Counted from the stretch's first letter, positions 1 through 7,049 are shown. The stretch: 7,485 nt of DNA from an uncultured Clostridia bacterium (GCA_934615145.1 CAKTTM010000087.1:1-7485), one strand, 5' to 3'. Notes: a model not told the origin generated them from the letters alone. Numbers and translations: made by a program.

Positions 1-579
1 GGTTTTGATGACATCGTGATTTCGCTCAAGGCCAGTGATGTCAGGCTGATGGTGGAGACCTATCGCCTGGCGGACAGGCGCTTTGACTATCCTTTGCACC
101 TGGGCGTGACGGAGGCAGGTCTGCCCGGTCAGGGCACGATTAAGTCCGCCATTGGCCTGGGGGCACTGCTGCTGGATGGTATTGGCAGCACGGTGCGCGT
201 ATCCCTCACCGGTTCGCCCCTGCCCGAGCCGCAGGCAGCCATAGACATACTGCGCGCGCTGGGCCTGCGGGGCGGACTGCAGTTGATCTCCTGCCCCACC
301 TGCGGCCGCACCCAGGTGGATGTGGAGCGCATCGCCCGCGAGGTGGAAAAGCGCGGCCAGCACATCACCGAGCCTGTCAAGGTGGCCGTGATGGGCTGCG
401 TGGTCAACGGGCCAGGCGAAGCCAAGGAGGCCGATATCGCCTACTGCGGCGGCAAGGACGCGGGCGCGCTGTATGTGGACGGCGTCTTCCGGCGCAAGGT
501 GGGGGAGAACGCCGCCGATGAGATCATGGCTGAGGTAGAGGCCTATTTAGTAAGGCGCAGACAGGGGGAGCAGGCGTGA
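1..579 (+). CDS. ispG: IspG (GcpE), 4-hydroxy-3-methylbut-2-enyl diphosphate synthase, 3' part
   Basis: IspG reductively converts methylerythritol cyclodiphosphate to HMBPP in the cytosolic MEP isoprenoid pathway, using a [4Fe-4S] cluster. The gene is cut by the window edge: frame 1 is open from base 1 (GFDDIVISLKASD), so the GTG at 16 is an internal Val codon and not a start. The 192 visible residues cover the end of the TIM barrel and the whole iron-sulfur domain. Counting from the first visible codon, the cluster ligands are Cys98 and Cys101 (CPTCGR), Cys133 (MGCVVNGPGEA) and Glu140. Their spacing of 3, 32 and 7 residues equals that of the E. coli ligands (270, 273, 305, 312). The stop codon overlaps the polC start, implying co-transcription and translational coupling. 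The identification is essentially certain; the N-terminal half is not visible. Confidence 0.97.
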   Translation, partial: GFDDIVISLKASDVRLMVETYRLADRRFDYPLHLGVTEAGLPGQGTIKSAIGLGALLLDGIGSTVRVSLTGSPLPEPQAAIDILRALGLRGGLQLISCPTCGRTQVDVERIAREVEKRGQHITEPVKVAVMGCVVNGPGEAKEADIAYCGGKDAGALYVDGVFRRKVGENAADEIMAEVEAYLVRRRQGEQA

Positions 580-3500
580 GCTATGACGAGCTGCTGGCCC
601 GCATTGGCGCTGATCTGCCTGCCCTGCGAGACCGGCTGACGCTGGAGCGCGTGCACTATGATGCCGCGCAGGGCGCAGCCCAGGTGTCATTCCTCAGCGA
701 TGTGCTGGTGGATGAGCAGGCCTATTTATCGCTCAAGAGAATACTCCAGCAAATATTCCCCAGCATGCGCATGTCACTGCGCGTGGCCTCGCCTGCCCTG
801 CAGGAGCACTTTATCGCAAAGCCCGAGGCCTATAAGGCGCTGCTGTGCAGCATCCTTTCCCGAGCACATCCGGCGGCGGTCAGCTGGATTCCCGAGATCA
901 TCTTCAAGACTGAACAGCGCGCCCTGGTGCTGGAGCTGCCTGACGCCTTCTCGATGGAGTACTTCAAAAAGCGGGAGGCTGACAGACTGCTGGCGACCGC
1001 GATCTATGACATTTTCCGCCTGGAAGTGCCCATGGTGATGCGGCTGCGGGATGATGTGGAGAACCGCCTGGCACGTATACAGGCAGACAGGGAGGCCGAG
1101 CAGGCGCAGCGCGAGCAGCTGATCGACGAGCAGAAGGCACAGCCACGCGAGAAGCCCAAGCTGAAGAAACCAAAGTCACTCCGGCTCAAGGGCAGCGCCA
1201 TCGCCGAGCCTCCCGTGCCCATGCGCGGGCTGACAGAGCTGTCCGGCCGCGTGACGCTGGCCGGGCAGGTCATCAGCGTGGACAGGCGCGACATCCCAGG
1301 CAAAGAGATGGTGCTGCTGAGCTTTGTGCTCAGCGACTTCACCGACTCCATGCGCTGCAAGATCTTCCTGCGCTATCGCAACAACCGCTTCAAGCAGGAG
1401 GGTGAGCCGCTGCCGCTGACGGCGGAAGAGATTGCGGCAGTCGAGCAGGTGGTGGCACAAGTCAAGGTAGGCCGCGGGCTTAAGGTGCGCGGCACCTGCC
1501 AGCAGGATAGCTTTGACCGCACGCTGGTGCTGATGGTGCAGGACATACAGCTGCATGAGGTGCCGCAAAGGGAAGATACGGCCGAACTCAAGCGCATCGA
1601 GCTGCACGCGCACACGCAGATGAGTGCGATGGACGGCATCGTCTCCGCCAGCGACTTGATCGCGCGCGCCGCGCAGTGGGGACATGAGGCGATTGCCATC
1701 ACCGATCATGGCGTGGTGCAGGCCTATCCTGAAGCCTTTCAGGCAGCCAGTAAGCACAAGGTCAAGCTGATCCCCGGCATGGAAGCCTATATGATCGACC
1801 GGGAGCCCATCGTCAGGCACGCGATAGATCTAAGCCTGGACGAACCCATTGTGGTGCTTGACTTTGAGACCACGGGGCTAAACACCAGACAGGACCGCAT
1901 CATCGAGATCGGCGCGGTCAAGCTGCAGCAAGGCCGTATCATCGACAGCTTTTCGATGCTGGTGGATCCCGGTTTTCCGCTGCCGCCCGTCATCACGCAG
2001 ATTACACAGATCACCGACGCCATGTTGATAGGCCAGGAGAAGGCCGACGCCGCCCTGCCAAAGCTGATGGCTTTTATTGGTGACAGCCCGCTGGCCGCGC
2101 ATAACGCCAGCTTTGACATCGCCATACTGGACAGCGAGCTCAAGCGCCTTCAGCAGAGCTACCGCCCTGTACAGATCGATACCCTCTTCTTTGCGCAGAA
2201 GCTCTATCCCCAGCTCAAGCGCTTCCGGCTGGCCACTGTCTGCAAGTTCCTGGGCGTATCCCTCAAGAACGCGCATCGCGCCGTGCACGATGCCACCGCC
2301 ACTGCCCAGATATTGGCCATCATGCTGGACGCCGCCAGAGAGCGGGGCGCGCAGACCCTGAAGGACATCGACAGGCTGGTGACCGGCTACACCCGCAGCA
2401 TCGATCGCCATGTGGTACTGCTGGCGACCAGTCAGCTGGGCCTGCAGAACATCAACAAGCTGGTCACCCTCTCGCACCTTGAGCACTTTCACTATGTGCC
2501 AAAGGTGCCCCGCGAAAGCATTGAGGAGCTGAGAGAAGGGATATTGGTAGGCTCCGCCTGCTCGGAGGGTGAGCTGTATCAAGCGCTTTTGGCTGGTGCG
2601 GGTAAGGAGCGGCTGGAAGAGATCGCGCGCTTCTATGATTACCTGGAGGTGCAGCCCCATGAGAACAATCTGCACCTGATCAGGAAAGGCCTGGTCAAGG
2701 ATGAACAGGCGCTGATGGATATCAACCGCAAGATCATCGAGATTGGCGAGGCACTGGGCATCTCGGTGGTCGCCACAGGCGACGCGCATTTCCTGGAGCC
2801 AGAGGACAAGCAGTTCAGGGCCATCCTGCACCACAGCCAGCGGCGCGACATCGCTAAGGATATGCCCGCGATGCACTTTCGTACGACGCAGGAGATGCTG
2901 GACGCCTTTGATTATCTGCCGCCTGATAAGGCTGAGCAGCTGGTCATTCACAACCCGAAGCAGATACTGGAGCAGGTGGGCAGCATTGGCTTATATCCAC
3001 AGCATCCACAAGGCTTGACCACTTTCTCGCCCGTCTGGGAAGGCGCAGAGGACGATGTCCGCCGCATGGCCACCGACAGGGCGCACGCGCTCTACGGCGA
3101 TGTGCTGCCGGAGATCGTCGATAAGCGGCTTAAGAAAGAGCTCAGCGCCATCATCGGCTATGGCTATGCCACGCTTTACAGCATCGCCAACAAACTGGTC
3201 AGCAAGTCGCTGGCCGATGGCTATCTGGTCGGCAGCCGCGGCTCGGTGGGCTCATCCCTGGTGGCAACCCTGTGCAATATCACCGAGGTCAACCCACTGC
3301 CGCCGCACTATCGCTGCCAGCAGTGCAGAACGGTTCATTTTGATGTGCCCGAGGCCTTTACGGTGGGCGTTGACCTGCCTGATCTGGCCTGTTCCGCCTG
3401 CGGGCAGATGATGATCAAGGATGGCTTTGACATCCCCTTTGAAGTCTTTCTGGGCTTCAAGGGCGATAAGGTGCCCGATATCGACCTCAACTTTTCAGGC

Positions 3501-4904
3501 GACTATCAGGCGACTGCCCACCAGTATGTGGAGGAGCTCTTTGGCAAGGGCTTTGTCTTCCGCGCGGGCACCATCGGCACCCTGCAGGAGAAGACCGCCT
3601 ATGGATTGGTGCTCAAGTACATGGAGGATAACGAGCTGCAGCTGTCTGACGCCGAAAAGACAAGGCTGGCCCTGGGCTGCATGGGGGTCAAGCGCACCAC
3701 CGGCCAGCATCCCGGCGGCATCGTGGTGCTGCCCAAGGAGTATGACATCACGCAGTTTACCGCCGTGCAGCACCCGGCCGATGACGACAGCAGCGGGATC
3801 ATCACCACCCACTATGACTTCCGCTCCATGCACGACATACTGGTCAAACTGGACATCCTGGGCCATGATGACCCGACCATGATCCACATGATGGAGCGCC
3901 TGACAGGCATTGCCTATGATCAGATACCGCTGGACGACAAGAAAGCCATGTCGCTTTTCCTCTCACCTGAGGCGCTGGGGCTCCAGCCTGAGGACATTGA
4001 CTGCGCCACCGGTACGCTGGGCGTGCCGGAGTTTGGCACCCCCTTCGTGCGCCAGATGCTAGCCGATACCCAGCCCACCACGATGGAGGAATTGATACGC
4101 CTGTCCGGCCTGTCACACGGCACCAATGTCTGGCTTGGCAACGCCAAAGACCTGATCGCTTCGCAGACTGCCACGCTGCGCCAGTGCATCTGCACGCGCG
4201 ACGACATCATGAATTCGCTGATCGAGCGGGGCGTGCCGGACAAGATAGCCTTTGACACCATGGAGAATGTGCGCAAGGGCAAGGGGCTCAGGCCGGAGAT
4301 GGAAGCGGCCATGCGTGAGCATGGGGTAGAGGACTGGTTTATCGACAGCTGTAACAAGATCGCCTACATGTTCCCCAAGGGGCATGCGGTGGCCTATGTG
4401 ACGATGGCGCTGCGCGTGGCCTGGTTTAAGGTCTATCATCCGCTGGCATACTACGCCGCCTACTTTACCATACGTTCTGCCGGCTTCAACGCCGCCACCA
4501 TGCTCAAGCCCAAGGAGTATATCCGCAGCCGCCTGCAGGAGCTAAGAGACACAGATCCCAAGGATTTGTCGGGCGCTCAGAAGGATGAGATCGTAGCACT
4601 GGAGCTGGTGCTGGAGATGCTGGCGCGCGGCTATAGTTTCCTGCAGCCCGATTTGTACAAGAGCGCGGTCAGCGAGTTCCTGATCGAGGGTGAGGCGCTG
4701 CGCGTGCCCTTCACGTCGCTCAGCGGCTTTGGCGAATCGGCCGCGCAAAGCATTGTGGAGGTGCGGGAAGAGGCCTTCTACTCCATCGAGGATCTCAAGC
4801 GCCGCACCAAGGTCACCACCAGCGGCATCGACATGCTGCGCGACGCGGGTGCCCTGCAGGGATTGTCCGACAGCAACCAGGTCGACTTTTTCAGCTTTAT
4901 CTGA
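576..4904 (+). CDS. polC: PolC-type DNA polymerase III alpha subunit with 3'-5' proofreading exonuclease
   Basis: Replicative DNA polymerase of low-GC-type Gram-positives, acting at the fork with the beta clamp. At 1442 residues it is close to the B. subtilis length (about 1437). Domains in order: N-terminal domain (1-165), charged linker (165-215), OB fold (about 219-335), PHP domain beginning at HAH 344-346 with D377-H378 and E403, then a DEDDh exonuclease inserted in the PHP (D429 and E431 in DFETTG, D514, H567, D572). The PHP resumes near 610 and is followed by the polymerase core. A zinc-binding knuckle has Cys914, 917, 939 and 942. Catalytic Asp968 and Asp970 (VPDIDLNFS) pair with Asp1093 (KLDILGHDD). 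GVKRTTGQHPGG lies at 1037-1048, a helix-hairpin-helix-like SGFG near 1382, and a clamp-binding-type tail QVDFF at 1435-1439. The GTG start at 576 is set by GGGGGAG at 564-570, five bases upstream, and overlaps the ispG stop as GTGA. No frameshift or missing catalytic residue was seen. Confidence 0.98.
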   Translation: MSYDELLARIGADLPALRDRLTLERVHYDAAQGAAQVSFLSDVLVDEQAYLSLKRILQQIFPSMRMSLRVASPALQEHFIAKPEAYKALLCSILSRAHPAAVSWIPEIIFKTEQRALVLELPDAFSMEYFKKREADRLLATAIYDIFRLEVPMVMRLRDDVENRLARIQADREAEQAQREQLIDEQKAQPREKPKLKKPKSLRLKGSAIAEPPVPMRGLTELSGRVTLAGQVISVDRRDIPGKEMVLLSFVLSDFTDSMRCKIFLRYRNNRFKQEGEPLPLTAEEIAAVEQVVAQVKVGRGLKVRGTCQQDSFDRTLVLMVQDIQLHEVPQREDTAELKRIELHAHTQMSAMDGIVSASDLIARAAQWGHEAIAITDHGVVQAYPEAFQAASKHKVKLIPGMEAYMIDREPIVRHAIDLSLDEPIVVLDFETTGLNTRQDRIIEIGAVKLQQGRIIDSFSMLVDPGFPLPPVITQITQITDAMLIGQEKADAALPKLMAFIGDSPLAAHNASFDIAILDSELKRLQQSYRPVQIDTLFFAQKLYPQLKRFRLATVCKFLGVSLKNAHRAVHDATATAQILAIMLDAARERGAQTLKDIDRLVTGYTRSIDRHVVLLATSQLGLQNINKLVTLSHLEHFHYVPKVPRESIEELREGILVGSACSEGELYQALLAGAGKERLEEIARFYDYLEVQPHENNLHLIRKGLVKDEQALMDINRKIIEIGEALGISVVATGDAHFLEPEDKQFRAILHHSQRRDIAKDMPAMHFRTTQEMLDAFDYLPPDKAEQLVIHNPKQILEQVGSIGLYPQHPQGLTTFSPVWEGAEDDVRRMATDRAHALYGDVLPEIVDKRLKKELSAIIGYGYATLYSIANKLVSKSLADGYLVGSRGSVGSSLVATLCNITEVNPLPPHYRCQQCRTVHFDVPEAFTVGVDLPDLACSACGQMMIKDGFDIPFEVFLGFKGDKVPDIDLNFSGDYQATAHQYVEELFGKGFVFRAGTIGTLQEKTAYGLVLKYMEDNELQLSDAEKTRLALGCMGVKRTTGQHPGGIVVLPKEYDITQFTAVQHPADDDSSGIITTHYDFRSMHDILVKLDILGHDDPTMIHMMERLTGIAYDQIPLDDKKAMSLFLSPEALGLQPEDIDCATGTLGVPEFGTPFVRQMLADTQPTTMEELIRLSGLSHGTNVWLGNAKDLIASQTATLRQCICTRDDIMNSLIERGVPDKIAFDTMENVRKGKGLRPEMEAAMREHGVEDWFIDSCNKIAYMFPKGHAVAYVTMALRVAWFKVYHPLAYYAAYFTIRSAGFNAATMLKPKEYIRSRLQELRDTDPKDLSGAQKDEIVALELVLEMLARGYSFLQPDLYKSAVSEFLIEGEALRVPFTSLSGFGESAAQSIVEVREEAFYSIEDLKRRTKVTTSGIDMLRDAGALQGLSDSNQVDFFSFI

Positions 4905-4922
4905 TAATAGCTTGCATTTGGC

Positions 4923-4951
4923 TTGCCAAGCCTGATTTGGTATGCTATACT
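4923..4951 (+). promoter_or_regulatory. Sigma-A type promoter for the rimP-nusA-infB operon
   Basis: A -35 hexamer TTGCCA (4923-4928) and a -10 hexamer TATACT (4946-4951) are separated by exactly 17 bases, and a TG at 4943-4944 adds an extended -10 (TGCTATACT). Transcription would start near 4956-4958, giving a leader of about 126 nt before rimP. The element sits in a locally AT-richer patch just after the polC stop, at the expected head of the rimP operon. The prediction is from sequence only. Confidence 0.8.
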
Positions 4952-4989
4952 TTGCATGTTCTGGACTACGCGAATGAAAGAAGGGTTTG

Positions 4990-5072
4990 ACGAAGAGTGG
5001 GAGTTGCGGGGAGGAGAGGTCGGTGCGTCAGTCACAGAGCTTTTCTTCCCGTAACAGGAGCCCGCTTTTTGT
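4990..5072 (+). promoter_or_regulatory. Structured rimP leader RNA: long two-part hairpin ending in a U-run, possible attenuator
   Basis: Two stacked helices can form. The basal stem pairs ACGAAGAGUGGG (4990-5001) with CCCGCUUUUUGU (5061-5072): 12 continuous pairs, three of them G-U. The apical stem pairs GUUGCGGGGAGGAGAG (5003-5018) with CUUUUCUUCCCGUAAC (5040-5055): 16 continuous pairs, four of them G-U. Only A5002 and the AGGAG at 5056-5060 lie unpaired between the stems; the 21-nt loop could hold a further GUG/CAC pair set (5023-5025 with 5033-5035). The basal 3' arm runs from CCCGC into UUUUU, as intrinsic terminators do. A competing short pairing, GCGGG 5006-5010 with CCCGC 5061-5065 just before the U-run, is also possible. 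In B. subtilis, NusA is reported to autoregulate this operon by NusA-dependent termination in the leader, so an attenuator role is the favoured inference. It could also simply end polC transcription. Folding energies were not computed. Confidence 0.7.
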
Positions 5073-5097
5073 GCTGTTAAAACATGGCAAAGAGTAA
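5023..5097 (+). CDS. Candidate 24-codon upstream ORF overlapping the rimP start (tentative)
   Basis: A GTG at 5023 opens a 24-codon frame (MRQSQSFSSRNRS..., ending KHGKE) that stops with TAA at 5095-5097, 14 nt inside rimP in another frame. It has the best Shine-Dalgarno in the leader: GGGGAGGAG at 5008-5016, six bases before the GTG. rimP itself has no such site close to its ATG. The peptide is basic and serine-rich and resembles nothing I recognise. The Shine-Dalgarno lies inside the 5' arm of the apical hairpin and the frame runs through both 3' arms, so translation and folding would exclude each other. It could regulate rimP by coupled reinitiation or be a chance frame created by the purine-rich stem. 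No independent evidence of translation exists here. Confidence 0.25.
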   Translation: MRQSQSFSSRNRSPLFVLLKHGKE

Positions 5098-5587
5098 GGG
5101 AAAACCTGATATCCTGCAGCTGTGCGGCAAGCTGGCTGAGGAGCTGGGTTACGAGCTGGTGGATGCCGGCTATGAGAAGGAGCCAAGCGGGCTCTATCTG
5201 CGGGTCTATCTGGACCGTGAGGGCGGCGTGACCCTGGAGGACTGTGAGCGCTATCACCGCAGGCTGCACCCATTGGTGGAGATGCTGGAGTATGACTTTC
5301 TGGAGGTCTCCTCGCCCGGCATAGATCGCCCCATCCGCAGGCCGGATGACGCCAGGAAGGCCATCGGCAGCCAGGTGGAAGTCAAGCTGTTCAAGCCCCT
5401 GGAGGGTAGCAAGCACTTCACCGGCTCCTTCCAGGGCCTGGACGAGGCCGGTTACCACTTGACAGTACAAGGGCGGGACTTGGTCTTCCCCGCCGCAAGC
5501 GTCGCACTGGCGCGCAAAACCATCGACCTGGACGAGGCCTTCTCAGAACACGATCAGGAGGATCAGCATGAACAATCAGAAAGTTGA
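5084..5587 (+). CDS. rimP: RimP, ribosome maturation factor (30S assembly)
   Basis: RimP (YlxS/YhbC) binds free 30S subunits and assists late maturation. The protein has 167 residues, a little longer than the usual 150-155. Recognisable family blocks are GYELVD and LRVYLD in the N-terminal alpha/beta domain, GGVTLEDCERYHRRL, and YDFLEVSSPGIDRP (70-83), the most conserved RimP segment. A short Sm-like C-terminal domain follows (about 91-150), then an acidic Gln/Glu-rich tail from FSEHDQEDQ onward that accounts for the extra length. The ATG at 5084 is the only reasonable start, because an in-frame TAA lies at 5078-5080. It has no close Shine-Dalgarno; the nearest AGGAG (5056-5060) is 23 nt away, which is unusual. 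The last 20 nt overlap nusA. It is first in its operon, downstream of its own promoter and structured leader. Confidence 0.96.
   Translation: MAKSKGKPDILQLCGKLAEELGYELVDAGYEKEPSGLYLRVYLDREGGVTLEDCERYHRRLHPLVEMLEYDFLEVSSPGIDRPIRRPDDARKAIGSQVEVKLFKPLEGSKHFTGSFQGLDEAGYHLTVQGRDLVFPAASVALARKTIDLDEAFSEHDQEDQHEQSES
5556..5561 (+). promoter_or_regulatory. Strong Shine-Dalgarno of nusA inside the rimP coding region
   Basis: AGGAGG lies six bases before the nusA ATG at 5568 and is read in the rimP frame as part of Gln-Glu-Asp codons. It fixes the nusA start and indicates that nusA can be initiated independently, although overlap with rimP also allows coupling. Confidence 0.85.
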
Positions 5588-6752
5588 CTTGATGGACGCC
5601 ATCGCCACTTTGGCGCGCGAAAAGGACATCAACGAAGCCGTATTGGTCGACACCATTGAGGAGGCGCTGAAGGTTGCCTATCGGCGTAACAATAAGCAGG
5701 CGGGCGCCGCGCTCAACCTGAGCGTGCACCTCACCCGCAAGGAAGGCGCCAAGGTCTATGCCCGCAAGGTCGTCAGCGAGGAGATCGAAGATCCCCAGAC
5801 GCAGATCACCTTGCCTGAGGCACAGGCCATCCGCTCCAGCTACCAGTATGGCGACATCGTGGAAATCGATGTCACCCCGGCTGACTTTGGCCGCGTGGCG
5901 GCACAGACAGCCAAGCAAATGCTGGTGCAGCGCATTCGCGAGGCCGAGCGCGGCAAGATCTATGACGAGTACATCGAGAAGGAAAACGAGATACTCACCG
6001 CCATCGTGCAGCGTGTGGAGCCCAAGGCCGTCTATGTGGAGCTGGGCCGCACCGAGGGCGTGATGGAGAGCAGCGAGTTCATGCCGGGCGAGGAATACCG
6101 GGACGACGACCATATCAAGGTCTATGTGCTCAAGGTGCATCGCTCCGGCCCGGAAAGCAGCCGCAACCCCCAGGTCTATGTCAGCCGCATCCATCCTGGC
6201 CTGGTCAAACGCCTGTTTGAGATGGAAGTGCCGGAGATCGCAACGGGCCTTGTGCAGATCAAGTCCATCGCCCGCGAGGCAGGCAGCCGCACCAAGATCG
6301 CCGTCCATTCGGTAGAGCCCATGATCGACCCGGTCGGCGCCTGCGTCGGCCCCCGCGGTTCGCGCGTTGAGAATGTGGTCAAGGAGCTCAAGAACGAGAA
6401 GATCGACATCATCAAGTGGTCTGCTGACCCCGCGGAGTTTGTGGCCAACGCGCTCAACCCCGCCCATGTGGTCAGCGTATTCATCTCCGAGGGTGAGAAG
6501 ATTTGCCGCGTGGTGGTGCCCGACACCCAGCTGTCGCTGGCCATTGGCAAGGAGGGTCAAAATGCCCGCCTGGCCGCCAAGCTGACCGGCTGGAAGATAG
6601 ACATCAAGTCTGAGACCCAGGTGGCGGAGCTGATGCGCGAGCAGGGCATCGACGCCGAAGACATCCCGCTGGAGAACGAGCCCTATCTGGACGAGGGCTA
6701 CGATCACGAGCTGGATAATCCCTACATCATCCCCGGCGACATGGAGCCCTAA
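5568..6752 (+). CDS. nusA: NusA, transcription elongation/termination factor
   Basis: NusA binds RNA polymerase near the RNA exit channel and stimulates pausing and intrinsic termination. The 394 residues show the standard Bacillota layout: an RNAP-binding N-terminal domain (1 to about 135, with GDIVEIDVTPADFGRVAAQT and the following helix), an S1 domain (about 142-206, ILTAIVQRVEPKAVYVELG), KH1 with GPRG at 261-264, and KH2 with GKEG at 327-330 (AIGKEGQNARLAAKLTGW). It ends with an acidic, Pro/Tyr-containing tail of about 40 residues and lacks the C-terminal AR repeats of the E. coli protein. It overlaps rimP by 20 nt and is 12 nt from rnpM. Given its known autoregulation elsewhere, it is the likely effector at the leader hairpin upstream of rimP; that link is inferred. 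Confidence 0.98.
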   Translation: MNNQKVDLMDAIATLAREKDINEAVLVDTIEEALKVAYRRNNKQAGAALNLSVHLTRKEGAKVYARKVVSEEIEDPQTQITLPEAQAIRSSYQYGDIVEIDVTPADFGRVAAQTAKQMLVQRIREAERGKIYDEYIEKENEILTAIVQRVEPKAVYVELGRTEGVMESSEFMPGEEYRDDDHIKVYVLKVHRSGPESSRNPQVYVSRIHPGLVKRLFEMEVPEIATGLVQIKSIAREAGSRTKIAVHSVEPMIDPVGACVGPRGSRVENVVKELKNEKIDIIKWSADPAEFVANALNPAHVVSVFISEGEKICRVVVPDTQLSLAIGKEGQNARLAAKLTGWKIDIKSETQVAELMREQGIDAEDIPLENEPYLDEGYDHELDNPYIIPGDMEP

Positions 6753-6764
6753 GGGCAGGAGCGC

Positions 6765-7049
6765 ATGGTCAAGAAAGTACCGCTGCGGATGTGCGTTGGC
6801 TGCCGCGAGATGAAACCCAAGAAGGAGCTGCTGCGCATCGTGCGCTCGCCTGAGGGCGAGATCAGCATCGACTTGACAGGCAAGCGCTCTGGCCGCGGGG
6901 CCTATGTATGCCAGCAGGAGAGCTGCCTGATGCGAGCCATCAAGCAGCGACAGCTGGACAGGGCGCTGGAGACCACTATTGGACCAGAGATCACCCAGCA
7001 GCTAAAGGACAGGCTGGCTCAGCTGCCTGCCACACCCAGCGATGGCTGA
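6765..7049 (+). CDS. rnpM: RnpM (YlxR), small RNA-binding protein, RNase P modulator
   Basis: A 94-residue YlxR-family protein. In B. subtilis the homologue was renamed RnpM because it binds RNase P RNA and modulates RNase P activity. The family signature is clear: RMCVGCREMKPKKEL near the N-terminus (Cys10, Cys13), then GRGAYVC and a downstream Cys (Cys49, Cys54), together with many Lys/Arg residues suited to RNA binding. The four cysteines could form a metal site, but this is not shown by sequence alone. The ATG at 6765 follows GGGCAGGAG (6753-6761) with a rather short 3-nt spacer; MVKKVPLRMC is the normal family start. The gene sits 12 nt after nusA and overlaps ylxQ by 8 nt. Confidence 0.95.
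   Translation: MVKKVPLRMCVGCREMKPKKELLRIVRSPEGEISIDLTGKRSGRGAYVCQQESCLMRAIKQRQLDRALETTIGPEITQQLKDRLAQLPATPSDG

Noticed and set aside
1878..2951. A 357-codon open frame on the minus strand opposite polC
   Set aside because: It is the mirror of the PolC exonuclease and PHP coding sequence, with no recognisable domain and no convincing ribosome site.
4918..4932. Short inverted repeat just after polC considered as a polC terminator
   Set aside because: The stem is only five base pairs, lacks a following U-run and overlaps the -35 element.
4974..5054. A 26-codon upstream frame (MKEGFDEEWELRGG...) from ATG 4974 in the rimP leader
   Set aside because: It has no Shine-Dalgarno before the ATG and stops before the AGGAG without reaching rimP. 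It is weaker than the GTG 5023 frame and likely by chance, though its ATG lies only about 16-18 nt from the predicted transcript start.
4778..5470. A minus-strand frame spanning the polC end, the intergenic leader and the rimP start
   Set aside because: It crosses the promoter and hairpin region and both gene ends and shows no family features, so it is most simply chance.
5418..6707. A 429-codon open frame on the minus strand opposite nusA
   Set aside because: Its translation is low-complexity Leu/His/Asp-rich with no family motif, and it lies wholly opposite the strongly recognised rimP/nusA. Long antisense frames are expected in GC-rich genes with biased third positions.
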